A DNA stretch of 64,000 bases from Cyrtodaria siliqua (lineage: Eukaryota; Mollusca; Bivalvia; Adapedonta; Hiatellidae), in contig JAWPHD010005557.1 of the NCBI GenBank assembly GCA_037043455.1, positions 1 through 64,000 on the forward strand, read 5' to 3'. Of this stretch, positions 49,990-62,673 are shown one piece after another. Numbering within the stretch: position 1 is the stretch's first letter; each line of letters begins with the position of its first letter. Under the pieces are notes generated by a model. That model had not been told where the DNA came from. It worked only from the letters and a program-made list of their open reading frames with translations, and made no database searches. A program made the position numbers and the translations under genes.

Positions 49990-50830
49990 GACTTATGCTC
50001 CGGACAAGAATTACAAGTATAACATTACAAAGGGCAATAACTCAAATTTGAATAAAGAGTGGTTGTAGTTTCATTGCAATACCATTAGTAGTTTTTGATA
50101 TCATTGTGTGAAGTTTCAGTACAGTCTCATGAGTGGTTTGTGAGTTATGCTCCGACAAGAATTATAAGCATAGAATTAAAAAGGGCAATAACTGTAATAT
50201 GAATGAAGAAAGAGTTATGCTTTTTGTGCTCTGCACTTCGAACTATTGCCTTTTATCAGTGCGTGAAGTTTCATTTCAGTCCCATGAGTGTGTTGTTAGT
50301 TATGCTCCGGACAATAATTACAAAGGGCAATAACTCTTATGTGAATGAAGAAAGAGTTACAGTTTTTGCACTCTGCATTGTCTCATTGCCCTCTATCATT
50401 TGAAAAGTTTCACTGCGGTTCAATTCGTAATTTTGAAGTTATGTTCCGGACACAATTTCTAAGTACAAAACCATAACGGGCAATACCTCTATTTTGAATA
50501 AAGACAGAGTTATGGTTTTTGCATTTTGCACTTCCTCTCATTTCCCTCTATCATTGTGTGATTGTTTCATTGAAAGTGTTTTGAAGTTAAGCTCCGCAAA
50601 ATTACTAGGTATAAAATAACAAAGGGCAATAACTCTAATTTGAATGAAGACAGAGTTACATTTTTTTGCACTCTGCACTTCCTCCAATTGCCCTCTTCCT
50701 CTCATTGCTCTCTATCAATGTGTGAAGTTTTAATGTAGTCCCTTCAGTAGCGTTGCAGTTATGCTCCGGACAAAAATGGAACGGACGGATGGACGGACGG
50801 ACAAAGCGGCGACTATATGTTTCACCAAGG
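49990..50830. repeat. Dispersed repeat with about five internal 150-bp units
   Basis: Units share 'acaaagggcaataactctaa', 'tttttgcactctgcacttc', 'gtgtgaagtttcat' and 'agttatgctccggacaa'. It ends in a 'ggacggacggacaaagcgg' motif and 'tcaccaaggggagcata'. The style is familiar from bivalve genomes. Confidence 0.75.
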
Positions 50831-50974
50831 GGAGCATACACATACGAGATTTATAAACAATATTTGTAAAAGTGAAATACCAAATGGTGTTTGCTGTGTG
50901 ATTATCAAACGCGTATACGAATATATAACACTGTAAGCTACATAAATGTTTCATTTAATTTTAATATTAAATAC

Positions 50975-52685
50975 CGCATATGGTGATATGGGACGCGGGG
51001 TGGTGTGGGGGCTGGGGGTTGGGTGGATGGGGAAACTATTGAATACCGCTTAGGTTGGTGATTTGGGTCGGGGTAGATACTATTTCATTATTTAATAACG
51101 CTTAGGTTGGTGATATGGGTCGGGGTAGATACTATTTCATTATTTAATAACGCTTAGGTTGGTGATACGGGTCGGGGTTGATACTATTGAATTATTGAAT
51201 ACCGCTTAGGTTGGTGATATGGGTCGGGGTAGATACTATTTTATTATTGAATAACGCTTAGGTTGGTGATAAGGGTCGGGGTAGATACTATTGCATTATT
51301 GAATAACGCTTAGGTTGGTGATACGGGTCGGGGTAGATACTATTGCATTATTGAATAACGCTAAGGTTGGTGATAAGGGTCGGGGTAGATACTATTACAT
51401 TATTTAATAACGCTTAGGTTGGTGATATGGGTCGGGGTAGATACTATTGCATTATTTAATAACGCTTAGGTTGGTGATATGGGTCGGGGTAGATACTATT
51501 GCATTATTTAATAACGCTTAGGTTGGTGATACGGGTCGGGGTAGATACTATTGCATTATTTAATAACGCTTAGGTTGGGGATACGGGTCGGGGTAGATAC
51601 TATTGCATTATTTAATAACGCTTAGGTTGGTGATACGGGTCGGGGTAGATACTATTGCATTATTGAATACCGCTTAGGTTGGTGATATGGGTCGGGGTAG
51701 ATACTATTTTATTATTGAATACCGCTAAGGTTGGTGATATGGGTCGGGGTAGATACTATTGCATTATTTAATAACGCTTAGGTTGGTGATACGGGTCGGG
51801 GTAGATACTATTGCATTATTGAATAACGCTTAGGTTGGTGATAAGGGTCGGGGTAGATACTATTGCATTATTTAATAACGCTTAGGTTGGTGATATGGGT
51901 CGGGGTAGATACTATTGCATTATTTAATAACGCTTAGGTTGGTGATATGGGTCGGGGTAGATACTATTGCATTATTTAATAACGCTTAGGTTGGTGATAC
52001 GGGTCGGGGTAGATACTATTGCATTATTTAATAACGCTTAGGTTGGGGATATGGGTCGGGGTAGATACTATTGCATTATTTAATAACGCTTAGGTTGGTG
52101 ATACGGGTCGGGGTAGATACTATTGCATTATTGAATACCGCTTAGGTTGGTGATATGGGTCGGGGTAGATACTATTTTATTATTGAATACCGCTTAGGTT
52201 GGTGATATGGGTCGGGGTAGATACTATTGCATTATTGAATACCGCTTAGGTTGGTGATATGGGTCGGGGTAGATACTATTTTATTATTGAATACCGCTTA
52301 GGTTGGTGATATGGGTCCGGGTAGATACTATTTTATTATTGAATACCGCTTAGGTTGGTGATATGGGTCGGGGTAGATACTATTGCATTATTTAATAACG
52401 CTTAGGTTGGTGATATGGGTCGGGGTAGATACTATTGCATTATTTAATAATGCTTAGGTTGGTGATATGGGTCGGGGTAGATACTATTGCATTATTTAAT
52501 AACGCTTAGGCTGGTGATATGGGTCGGGGTAGATACTATTGCATTATTTAATAACGCTTAGGTTGGTGATATGGGTCGGGGTAGATACTATTGCATTATT
52601 TAATAACGCTTAGATTGTTGATGGGTCGGTTTAATTATATTGCATTATTGAATACCGCTTAGGCTGGTGATATGGGGCGTGGTTT
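50975..52685. repeat. 52-bp satellite, about 32 copies
   Basis: The unit is 52 bp: 'attgcattatttaataacgc' then 'ttaggttggtgatatgggtc' and 'ggggtagatact'. Variants (atg/acg/aag before GGGTC; TTTAATAA against TTGAATAC) recur in the same order at 51660-51860 and 52130-52330, indicating amplification of multi-unit blocks. Confidence 0.96.
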
Positions 52686-52689
52686 GTGA

Positions 52690-54878
52690 TGTTTGTGTTT
52701 GTTACTTCCAAGGGATCTCTTTTCAGTATGTATTGACATTCACACGTGAGAAGTACGTCAATCAACATTTGAAGCTAGACAATGTTTCAAATAATGTTAT
52801 TATGTGGAATTTGTATAGATGACGCAGAGTGTAACCGAAGATGAGAAAGATTTATTTTAAAGTGTTTTCGTTAGTGTTTTGGTTAAACACTAATTTGCCA
52901 TAACATTTTTAACTGCCATATTGAAAATACAAAGAGAGTTAACCAAGCATTGATTTACCATCAAAGGAAAATAGGAGCTATTTCCCTTCGACTATTGTAT
53001 TGCAAAAATGCTAAGAGATATAACCCCGTATTCATTTACCATATAGTTAAAGTAGAAGTTATTGATCTTCGACCCTTGTGCGTGGCTAGCCATAACAGCA
53101 ACCTGGGAGGGAAACGAGTAATTACTCGCCAACCCAACACAAAATGGGAAGCAGGCAATAATCGTCGTTTTTTAAAAAGAGAGTGTAGACCTATATAATA
53201 GTGGTACACCAATATATCAAGTTTTTCATTTTTTCAAGCTTGAGTTTATTTCTTTTTGTCATTTTTAATATATTACAAAAACGAAACTGATAATTTCTTT
53301 CATTTTTATAAATTATACATTTGTCTATATTGTCAACACACTTATCATATTTTGTTGCACGATTTTTAGTATCTGTTAACAAGTTACGATATTTAGTGTT
53401 TAGTTTTGCGATACTTTTAAATACTTGTTTGTCATTGATGTGCATCATTTATAATATTATATAATATTTATTTTTATATTTTAAACGCACTTGCTATTGC
53501 TTAAAGGACAGGGTTGAGTATAAAAAACCCAAAATGGCCCCAGAGAAACTTTTCTGATCATTTTATGCATTATGCTGCTCAGAGAGGTTTAATCACAAAT
53601 TTCTAAATAATAAAGCATTTTTAAACCATAAAATTTGGCATGTAAATACATTAAACATTACCCTATACAGATATATCAAAATAATTATATAATGTATTTA
53701 TTTTCCATACTTTCTAGAACAAAACTTTTATTCCTAACCGTCAAATTTTGAATTTGGTGCATTTATTAATAGCCCTACTTGTAAAAATAAGATAGTGATT
53801 GGTCAGAGTGCTGAAGCAGACGAAATACTAACTGGCTACAGTGTATACATACTGACGGTAGTCTCTACCTAACGCTGGTGTTTAATGTCCTGAATGTCCT
53901 TTATCGGCACCCAGCTATTAATATCGTAGCAACTAGTTCGTGTAGTTAGATAAAAAGACAATACTCGCTGTTGTGTACTTTTTAATCCTGGTACACTTTG
54001 TAACACGACATTCATAAACGTTGAACACTACGTGGTCGTGCCTCAGTTCCAATAGCTGATATTATTTGATAACGGATATTTCAACAATAAAACATGTTTA
54101 AAACATTTTATACTGAAAAAATGTGATAACCTGTTTAGAATTACCTACTAAATGTTTGAATTTTATAATATGCAAGCTTTTCAAGCTGAAATAAGGCTTT
54201 ATATCATACCCCAGCCAACCTCGTTTTCGCTTCTTGTAGAAGCGGTTGGATGGGGAATGAACGTTAATACTCGTACCACGTAATGAGTTCCGCTTAGAAC
54301 ATTTGAGCCATTTCACTTAGTTAATAAGGAGCAAAATGTCCCTCGAGCTGTTTTCATCGTTATATCCGGTTGAAAAGGCAGCCATCTATGAAACACTTCT
54401 ATCGGCAGCAAATATCTAACGGAACATTGTCTTGTTCATCCCTTTACATAGGGAAGTTCAAACTCGGACATATGCCCTGTCCGAGTAAGCAACATACACA
54501 TCAGCTTCATTATGTTGTAACAGTTATCTTACTCCAATAACGCATATATTTTTAAGCTTACCCTGTTTTTCTCGCTAGAGTGATGTGTTTAAATTTAATA
54601 AACTTTATACAAAAAATATGTTGTCCAAATACTTACTTGTGTATAGTCAATCATCACTTTTTGCACTAAATTGACATTTTGACCTAGATAATGACCCCTA
54701 AATTAGAAAAATGTAATTTTTTTTTACTTCTTATGGCATAGTAATAAATACTGATAAAGGTGATCCTTTGGGAGTAACAAACACAATTAAGAGAATAAAG
54801 CAACAGGCTCAATTTTATTGAGTCTGTTCATGAGAAGTAATGAAAGAAGCAACACCTCTAAGGCCGCTAGCATCAAGT
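52690..54878. other. Unassigned sequence
   Basis: AT-rich. Two diverged copies of 'gttaaccaagcattgattta / cgtattcatttaccat' lie at about 52930-53080. Lysine-rich frames at 53191-53448 and 54098-54316 have no further support. Confidence 0.4.
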
Positions 54879-54891
54879 TGATTCAAATGAA

Positions 54892-55216
54892 TTGAATTGG
54901 GTTTTAAGGCACACCAACACATGAAAGGTTATATGGCGCCTAACAGGCATGAACCTGCCAGGCTCATCCTCCATGTACATCAAGATAAAATATGGAAAAT
55001 GGGCCTAGAACCTTCTCATCCTGAACTGCAGAGTTGCTGCAAATTCTATCGTAGAAACTCCATTTACGTTGGAGCCACGTTTATTGTATTTCTGCCACTG
55101 CTCTTTTGATGTGAGCGAGATGGCACCTGAAACAATGCAGGGATCATGATGAAGACCTTTAATGAACATGAACAAAAATGATAAAATGAACATGAATTTG
55201 GGGGATTCTACCCCTC
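54892..55216 (-). mobile_element. 5'-truncated retroposon copy with 13-bp target duplication
   Basis: Same family as 17298-17711, but the right (5', minus-strand sense) end stops at 'ctacccctc' where the other copy continues. Flanked by the perfect duplication TGATTCAAATGAA at 54879-54891 and 55217-55229. Head truncation plus target duplication is typical of LINE-driven insertion. Confidence 0.82.
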
Positions 55217-55379
55217 TGATTCAAATGAAGTCCCCGGGGTAACAAATGGCCATGCCCCGAGGGTCCAAACTTTGTATATGGAGATTTTGCATGTTTTGCA
55301 AAGACGTATACATGAAACAAATAAAAAAGAAATTTCTGAAACCTCAATACAAAGCCCTCAGATATTACAGTCATGTAGC

Positions 55380-56350
55380 ATCAGCTTAGGTTCCTTTAAC
55401 AAGTTTGTTAAAATGGTGACTCTGGGGTCAAAGTTTTACATAGACTTATATAGGGAAACAACTTTTAAAAATATTTTTCTCTTAAACTGCAAGAGCCAGT
55501 GGTTTAATATTTTGCATTTAATATAAGAGTATGGTACTCAACATTTAAAAACCTTTTTTTCTCTTAAACTACAAGTGCCAGTGGTTTAATATTTTGCATT
55601 CAATATAAGGGTATCGTCCTCTACCAAGTTTGGTTTAGTTTAATAATTTAGTTTAATAATATTTTATTGCAGATATGTTACAATACATTAATTCAACATC
55701 ACAATATTCATAGCAACATATGCAAATGGATTGAACTACAAGTTATTACAATATTGTTACAGTTCTCTCCAAGTTTGTTCAAATGGTGACTCTTGGATCT
55801 TATTTGTCTCGCTCCAGGGGGTCACATGATTTACAAGATCTATATATGGAAATGTTTTTAAAAACGTCTTCTCTGAAACTAAAAGAGCCAGAGGTTTTAT
55901 GTTTGGCATTTACTATAAGCTTATGGTCGTCCGCTAGCAAATTTATTCAAATGGTGAACCTGGGGTCACATTTGGCCCGCCCCAGGATTCGCAAGCATTA
56001 CATAAACTTATATAGGGAAGTATTAAAAAAATCTTCGTCTTTGAGACTACAAGAGCAAAAGGTTCAATATTTTGCTTTACTATAAGCTTATTATCCTCTA
56101 CCAAGCGTGTTGCAATGGTGACCCTGGGGTCAAATTTGGCCACGCCCCGGCGGTTACATTTTAACGTAGACTTATATAGGGAAACAACTTTAAAAAACCT
56201 TCTTCTCTTAAGCCACAAGGCATAGAGCCGTCATATTTCATGTAGCATCGGCTTATGGTACTCCACCAAGTTTGTTCATGCGATGACCCTAGCATCAAAT
56301 CTGGTCCGCGTCCGAGGGTCACAGTTTTACTTAGACATATATAGGAAAAA
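55380..56350. repeat. Diverged 150-190 bp tandem repeat
   Basis: Units share 'aatggtgaccctggggtca', 'cttatatagggaaacaactt', 'aactacaagagccagtggtt' and 'ctctaccaagtttgttca'. About five copies, considerably diverged. Confidence 0.7.
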
Positions 56351-56728
56351 CAAAAATATCTTCTCTGAATTTACAAGAGCAAAAGCCGGCATACTGATAT
56401 TGACCTTTTTCTAAAAATCCCTCGTCTACGGTACTACCTAGGCATAGAGTAAACCACTATTAGTGACAACACAGTCTTAAATGCCGAGAAAGCATACCTG
56501 TATGGGCGTGATAGGTGTTGCTTCTTACATTATATCTCATGAGTAGACTCATTAAAACCGAGACTACCCTTTGTTGTGTTTGTTTCTTCCAAAGAACCCG
56601 GCGTTTTTAAAGATATATTGAGTGTTTTTTTTTTATTACTATTCGTTGGACATATATGACCCCTTTTTGTATTTGAATTTTGAAAGGGTAACAAATGAAA
56701 CTTTGTAGCAAAGAAAATCACACAACAT
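56351..56728. other. Unassigned flank of the CCCAG element
   Basis: No gene or repeat identified. Confidence 0.35.
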
Positions 56729-56739
56729 CCCAGTGGGCA

Positions 56740-59700
56740 AATGACGTTGGGTTGACTTTGGACTGACGTCAGTTTTTGACGTTGGATTGACGTTGGATTT
56801 AGGTTGAAAATGGAAGTTTTATAGACGTCAGAAATCCGACGTTGGTTCAACGTCAGAAACAAGACATTGGTCCAAGGGGGTACTCCTCAGTTTCGAATGA
56901 ATGTCCATGTGTAAATCAGAAAGAAATCAACTAAGCATCTTTTAGGTCCATGAATGGTATTTATAATAATTATGAAGCACATGTTTGATTTTTTTTTCAG
57001 TTTTGAGTACTTCTAAGTTTATTTTGGTGTATTGGAATATGCATTCTTTGGTTTTTTTGGAGGCTATAAATAGAAAAATGTGAACCAATCAAAAACTTCC
57101 TAAAAGTAGGTAAAATGGCTGATTTTCAATCACGGGGAGATCAGCATGGAATAACTTTTTAAAACGCCTGACTAGGTATGTAAAATTTAGCATTTCCTGA
57201 TATGCAAGACCATTATGAGTGCAGACATGACCCTGATATGCCTAGGACATTTTTTTATTTTTATTTATTGACATTTGAAATATTACTAAAATTGCTTTTT
57301 TAGCATGGTTTGAGGGGTAATCTTAAAGAAATGGGACTAGAGTTGTACAGAAAATGCTTTTTGATACTTTTATTTGGTATGGAAACATGGGTAATTTTAT
57401 TGTCTTCTAAGAAATGTATGACACAATGATGATGTGATTTATTTTTGCTCAAGGACTCAGGCTAAAGGCTTGTCATGAGTTTGATGGTTGAGAAATATAC
57501 ATTATACTGTGGAGTGCCCCCCAACGTCAACAATCTGACATTAGACTGACGTTGGATTTTGGTTGAAAATGGAAGTTTTCTAGACGTCAGAAATCCGACG
57601 TTTGTTCAACGTCAAAAACATGACATTGGTCCAACGTCAACAATCTGACATTGGACTGACGTTGGATTTTGGTTGACAATGGAAGTTTTCTAGACGTCAG
57701 AAATCCGACGTTGGTTCAACGTCAGAAACATGATATTGGTCCAACGTCAACAATCTGACATTGGACTGACGTTGGATTTAGGTTGAAAATGGAAGTTTTC
57801 TAGACGTCAGAAATCCGACGTTGGTTCAACGTCAGAAACATGACATTGGTCCAACGTCAACAATCTGACACTGGAATGACGTTGGATTTTGGTTGAAAAT
57901 GGAAGTTTTCTAGATGTCAGAAATCCGACGTTGGTTCAACGTCAGAAACATGACATTGGTCTAACGTCAACAATCTGACATTGGACTGACGTTGGATTTT
58001 GGTTGAAAATGGAAGTTTCTAGACGTCAGAAATCCGACGTTGGTTCAACGTCAGAAACATGACATTGGTCCAACGTCAACAATCTGACATTGGACTGACG
58101 TTGGATTTAGGTTGAAAATGGTAGTTTTCTAGACGTCAGAAATCAAACGGTGGTTCAACGTCAGAAACATGACATTGGTCCAACATCAACAATCTGACAT
58201 TGGACTGACGTTGGATTTAGGTTGAAAATTGAAGTTTTCTAGACGTCAGAAATCCGACGTTGGTTCAACGTCAGAAACATGACATTGGTCGAACGTCAAC
58301 AATCTGACACTGGACTAACGTTGGATTTTGGTTGAAAATGGAAGTTTTCTAGACGTCAGAAATCCTACGTTGGTTCAACGTCAGAAACATGACATTGGTC
58401 GAACGTCAACAATCTGACACTGGACTAACGTTGGATTTTGGTTGAAAATGGAAGTTTTCTAGACGTCAGAAATCCGACGTTGGTTCAACGTCAGAAACAT
58501 GACATTGGTCCAACGTCAACATTCTGACATTGGACTGACGTTGGATTTAGGTTGAAAATGGAAGTTTTCTAGACGTCAGAAATCCGACGTTGGTTCAACG
58601 TCAGAAACATGACATTAGTCAAACGTCAACAATCTGACATTGGACTGGCGTTGGATTTTGGTTGAAAATGGAAGTTTTCTTGACGTCAGAAATCCGACGT
58701 TGGTTCAACGTCAGAAACATGACGTTGTTCCAACGTCAACAATATGACACTGGGCTGACGTTGGATTTTGGTTGAAAATGGAAGTTTTCTAGACGTCAGA
58801 AATCCAACGTTGGTTCAACGTCAGAAACATGACATTGGTCAAACGTCAACAATCTGACTGGACTGACGTTGGATTTTGGCTAAAAATGGAAGTTTTCTTG
58901 ACGTCAGAAATCCGACGTTGGTTCAACGTCAGAAACATGACATTGGTCCAACGTCAACAATCTGACACTGGACTGACGTTGGATTTTGGTTGACAATGGA
59001 AGTTTTCTAGACGTCAGAAATCCGACGTTGGTTCAACGTCAGAAACATGACATTGGTCCAACGTCAACAATCTGACATTGGACTGACGTTGGATTTAGGT
59101 TGAAAATGGAAGTTTTCTAGACGTCAGAAATCCGACGTTGGTTCAACGTCAGAAACATGACATTGGTCAAACGTCAACAATCTGACATTGGACTGACGTT
59201 GGATTTTGGTTGAAAATGGATGTTTTCTAGACGTCAGAAATCCGACGTTGGTTCAACGTCAGAAACATGACATAAGTCCAACGTCAACAATCTGACACTG
59301 GACTGACGTTGGATTTTGGTTGAAAATTGTAGTTTTCTAGACGTCAGAAATCCGACGTTGGTTCAACGTCAGAAACATGACATTGGTCAAACGTCAACAA
59401 TCTGACATTGTACTGACGTTGGATTTTGGTTGAAAATGGAAGTTTTCTAGACGTCAGAAATCCGACGTTGGTTCAACGTCAGAAACATGACGTTGGTCCA
59501 ACGTCAACAATCTGACACCGGACTGACGTTGGATTTTGGTTGACAATGGAAGTTTTCTAGACGTCAGAAATCCGACGTTGGTTCAACGTCAGAAACATGA
59601 CATTGTTCAAACGTCAACAATCTGACATTGGACTGACGTTGGATTTTGGTTGAAAATGGAAGTTTTCTTGACGTCAGAAATACGACGTTGGTTCAACGTC

Positions 59701-60494
59701 AGAAACATGACGTTGGTCCAACGTCAACAATCTGACACTGGGGTGACGTTGGATTTTAATTGACAATGAAGTTTTCTAGACGTCAGAAATCAAACGGTGG
59801 TTCAACGTCAGAAACATGACCTTGGTCAAACGTCAACAATCTGACATTGGACTGACGTTGGATTTTGGTTGAAAATGGAAGTTTTCTAGACGTCAGAAAT
59901 CCGACGTTGGTTCAACGTCAGAAACATGACATTGGTCCAACGTCAACAATCTGACATTGTACTGACGTTGGATTTAGGTTGAAAATGGACATTTTCTAGA
60001 CGTCAGAAATCCGACGTTGGTTCAACGTCAGAAACATGACATTGGTCAAACGTCAACAATCTGACATTGGACTGACGTTGGATTTTGGTTGAAAATGGAA
60101 GTTTTCTAGACGTCAGAAATCCGACGTTGGTTTAACGTCAGAAACATGACATTAGTCCAACATCAACAATCTGACACTGGACTGACGTTGGATTTTGGTT
60201 GAAAATGGTAGTTTTCTAGACGTCAGAAATCCGACGTTGGTTCAACGTCAGAAACATGACATTGGTCAAACGTCAACAATCTGACATTGGACTGACGTTG
60301 GATTTTGGTTGAAAATGGAAGTTTTCTAGACGTCAGAAATCCGACGTTGGTTCAACGTCAGAAACATGACATTGGTCAAACGTCAACAATCTGACATTGG
60401 ACTGACGTTGGATTTTGGTTGAAAATGGAAGTTTTCTAGACGTCAGAAATCCGACGTTGGTTCAAAGTCAGAAACATGACATTGGTCCAACGTC
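56740..60494. repeat. 110-bp GACGTT/AACGTC satellite, about 27 units
   Basis: The unit is 110 bp and includes 'gacattggtccaacgtcaac', 'ggactgacgttggatttt', 'ggaagttttctagacgtcag' and 'aaatccgacgttggttcaac'. Each unit contains the palindrome GACGTTG-GTT-CAACGTC and several TGACGT or GACGTCA half-sites. Units alternate in small variants (ATTTTGG or ATTTAGG; CCAACG or AAACG), showing block-wise copying. The leftmost part (56740-56870) is separated by an insertion. Confidence 0.95.
56873..57519. mobile_element. MITE nested in the GACGTT array
   Basis: Left end GGGGGTACTCCTCAGTT; right end, inverted, GGGGGCACTCCACAGTA. The array text on either side reads 'ttggtccaa' and 'caacgtcaac', so CAA may be a 3-bp duplication. 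About 640 bp, no coding capacity. Confidence 0.7.
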
Positions 60495-60500
60495 AACACT

Positions 60501-62673
60501 ATAGGTTGCTGCAGCTAAATATAGCCTGGCTGAAGCCCCGCCTTTTGTTGTGTACGATTCAGTACAGAAGTGAAAGTTCACAGAGTTCACAGAGGTCAGC
60601 AGATATAACTTTGAAATATTCAATATGCATTTTCAGGAAGGATAAACTATAGGTAAAATAATCCCCATCAGCTAGGTTCATTAAATTAAATAAAAAAATA
60701 TTTTTTAATGTTTTTGAAAATTTAACATCCATTGAAATTGCATGTCAATATTCAGTGCGGATTCAATAGTGTTTGTAAACACAGACATGTGCAGAGAGTT
60801 TGAGCAGAACAATTTGTCTTTTTCACACTTTCAAAGGCTTTGTGATGGAAATATCTATGAAATAAGGTAATTTAAAGAAAATCTGGTGTATAATTCTTGA
60901 GATATTAGCTGACAGGTGCAACAGGAGGTCTATGGGGAAGTATTTAGTTTTCTGCAACCTATAGGCTAGATTCTGCATATGGTAAAAGTGAAAGTAGACA
61001 TACTTTTTTTCTAACACAATGATTTGAAAGTGTGAGAAATGTTAAATTATGGTGTATTTTGACTTATCTTATAACTCTTTTCATGTTTTTTAAATATTTC
61101 CAAGTTTTATGATGCAAATTAGTTATTTTAAATTATTTTATTAAAGGTTGTGGACACAAAATTAGCCATACCTGACACCTGGTATACAAAATTGGCCTGT
61201 AATGCACATGTTTGACACAGTTAAAGATATATCTAGTAAGTTTTATTCATTTCTGAGGGCTTTGCATACGTTGTTTGGCAAAAATGTCAGTAAGCGACAA
61301 TCTACATCTTTCCGAAAAGATGTCGAAAAGCCGCTTATGTCTGTTTTGAAAAAGATTTTGAAGTAAACGCTGACTTTGAGTTCATCGCTTCTATACGGTT
61401 AGTGTCGATATGCAAATATTTTATGCGGTTTAATACATTTTACAAATTAAATTATTTAGTTAGCCAAAAAATATGACCTTTTCTATGCTTTTTAAAAGTT
61501 TTTATTTACCCCACCCCCTTCATTTTAATGAATTTTCATGGATCTGTACTTTAAACAGTGCTTATTGGTTGCATGGTTGCATGAAAATGACCTGTAAATA
61601 TGCTACAAACAATATCTAATAAAACAAATACAATAAATAGTACAGTAACAGTCAATCTTTTGTAATGAGCATATTGTAAAACATGGCATGGCCCTAAAAA
61701 TGGAGTTGGGGAGGATAGTCTCAGAATTATTTTTTGTCATTTTTAAACTGAAAAGTTGCATTTTCTTGATGGTTTCACATATAGAAACTGCTGAATAATG
61801 TTAATTAATTCATTTGAAGGCAGATTTTGAATATATACAAAAACTGTGGCATTTTTATGGTAAAATCTGCTATTTTGACCCCTGAAAATCACAAATATCA
61901 TTTTTGAGTAGATATTATTTTCAAGATAGCTTCAACTGGTTAAACATCACATGTTGTTGATGAAATCAATTTTAAATCACTTTATTTGAAGCAAAAGATT
62001 TGAACGGTTGTCGATATATGGCATTTTGAAGATTCTGGAATTACGCGTAAAAACTGAAGGAATTTTGCCTTAGCCGAAGCTATTTTAAGCCCTCATATTT
62101 TGTCGAAAAGGATTTTTTTCTAAAAAAGAATGGTTTAATTGTTCTCAGATTAAATGGATCAAAACATTTAGCCAGAAAAAATACCTTCTGTCAGGTCTGA
62201 ATGTCTCTCTATAGGTTGCGTACAGCTAAATATAGCCTGGCTGAAGCCCCGCCTTTTGTTGTGTACGATTCAGTACAGAAGTGAAAGTTCACAGAGTTCA
62301 CAGAGGTCAGCAGATATAACTTTGAAATATTCAATATGCATTTTCAGGAAGGATAAACTATAGGTAAAATAATCCCCATCAGCTAGGATCATTAAATTAA
62401 ATAAAAAAATATTTTTTAATGTTTTTGAAAATTTAACATCCATTGAAATTGCATGTCAATATTCAGTGCGGATTCAATAGTGTTTGTAAACACAGACATG
62501 TGCAGAGAGTTTGAGCAGAACAATTTGTCTTTTTCACACTTTCAAAGGCTTTGTGATGGAAATATCTATGAAATAAGGTAATTTAAAGAAAATCTGGTGT
62601 ATAATTCTTGAGATATTAGCTGACAGGTGCAACAGGAGGTCTATGGGAAAGTATTTAGTTTTCTGCAACCTCT
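60501..62673. mobile_element. 2.17-kb composite element bounded by 462-bp direct repeats
   Basis: Copies at 60501-60962 and 62211-62673 are almost identical (differences such as 'gctgcagct' against 'gcgtacagct') and flank 1.25 kb of internal sequence. Each copy begins ATAGGTTGC and ends GCAACCT(AT), an inverted pair. AACACT lies directly outside both ends (60495-60500 and 62674-62679), a possible 6-bp duplication. The layout is LTR-like, but TG...CA ends, a primer site and a polypurine tract are not seen. No long reading frame. Alternatively two MITE copies in series. Confidence 0.72.
60963..62210. other. Internal region of the composite element
   Basis: 1.25 kb, AT-rich, without an open frame of note. 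Includes 'ccccaccccctt' and several homopolymer T runs. It does not resemble gag, pol or a transposase. Confidence 0.45.

Noticed and set aside
53191..53448. Lysine-rich 85-residue frame
   Set aside because: AT-rich composition explains Lys/Asn/Ile content; no exon signals or neighbours support it.
60501..62673. Canonical LTR retrotransposon
   Set aside because: Direct repeats fit, but TG...CA ends, primer-binding site, polypurine tract and any gag/pol reading are missing; kept only as LTR-like.
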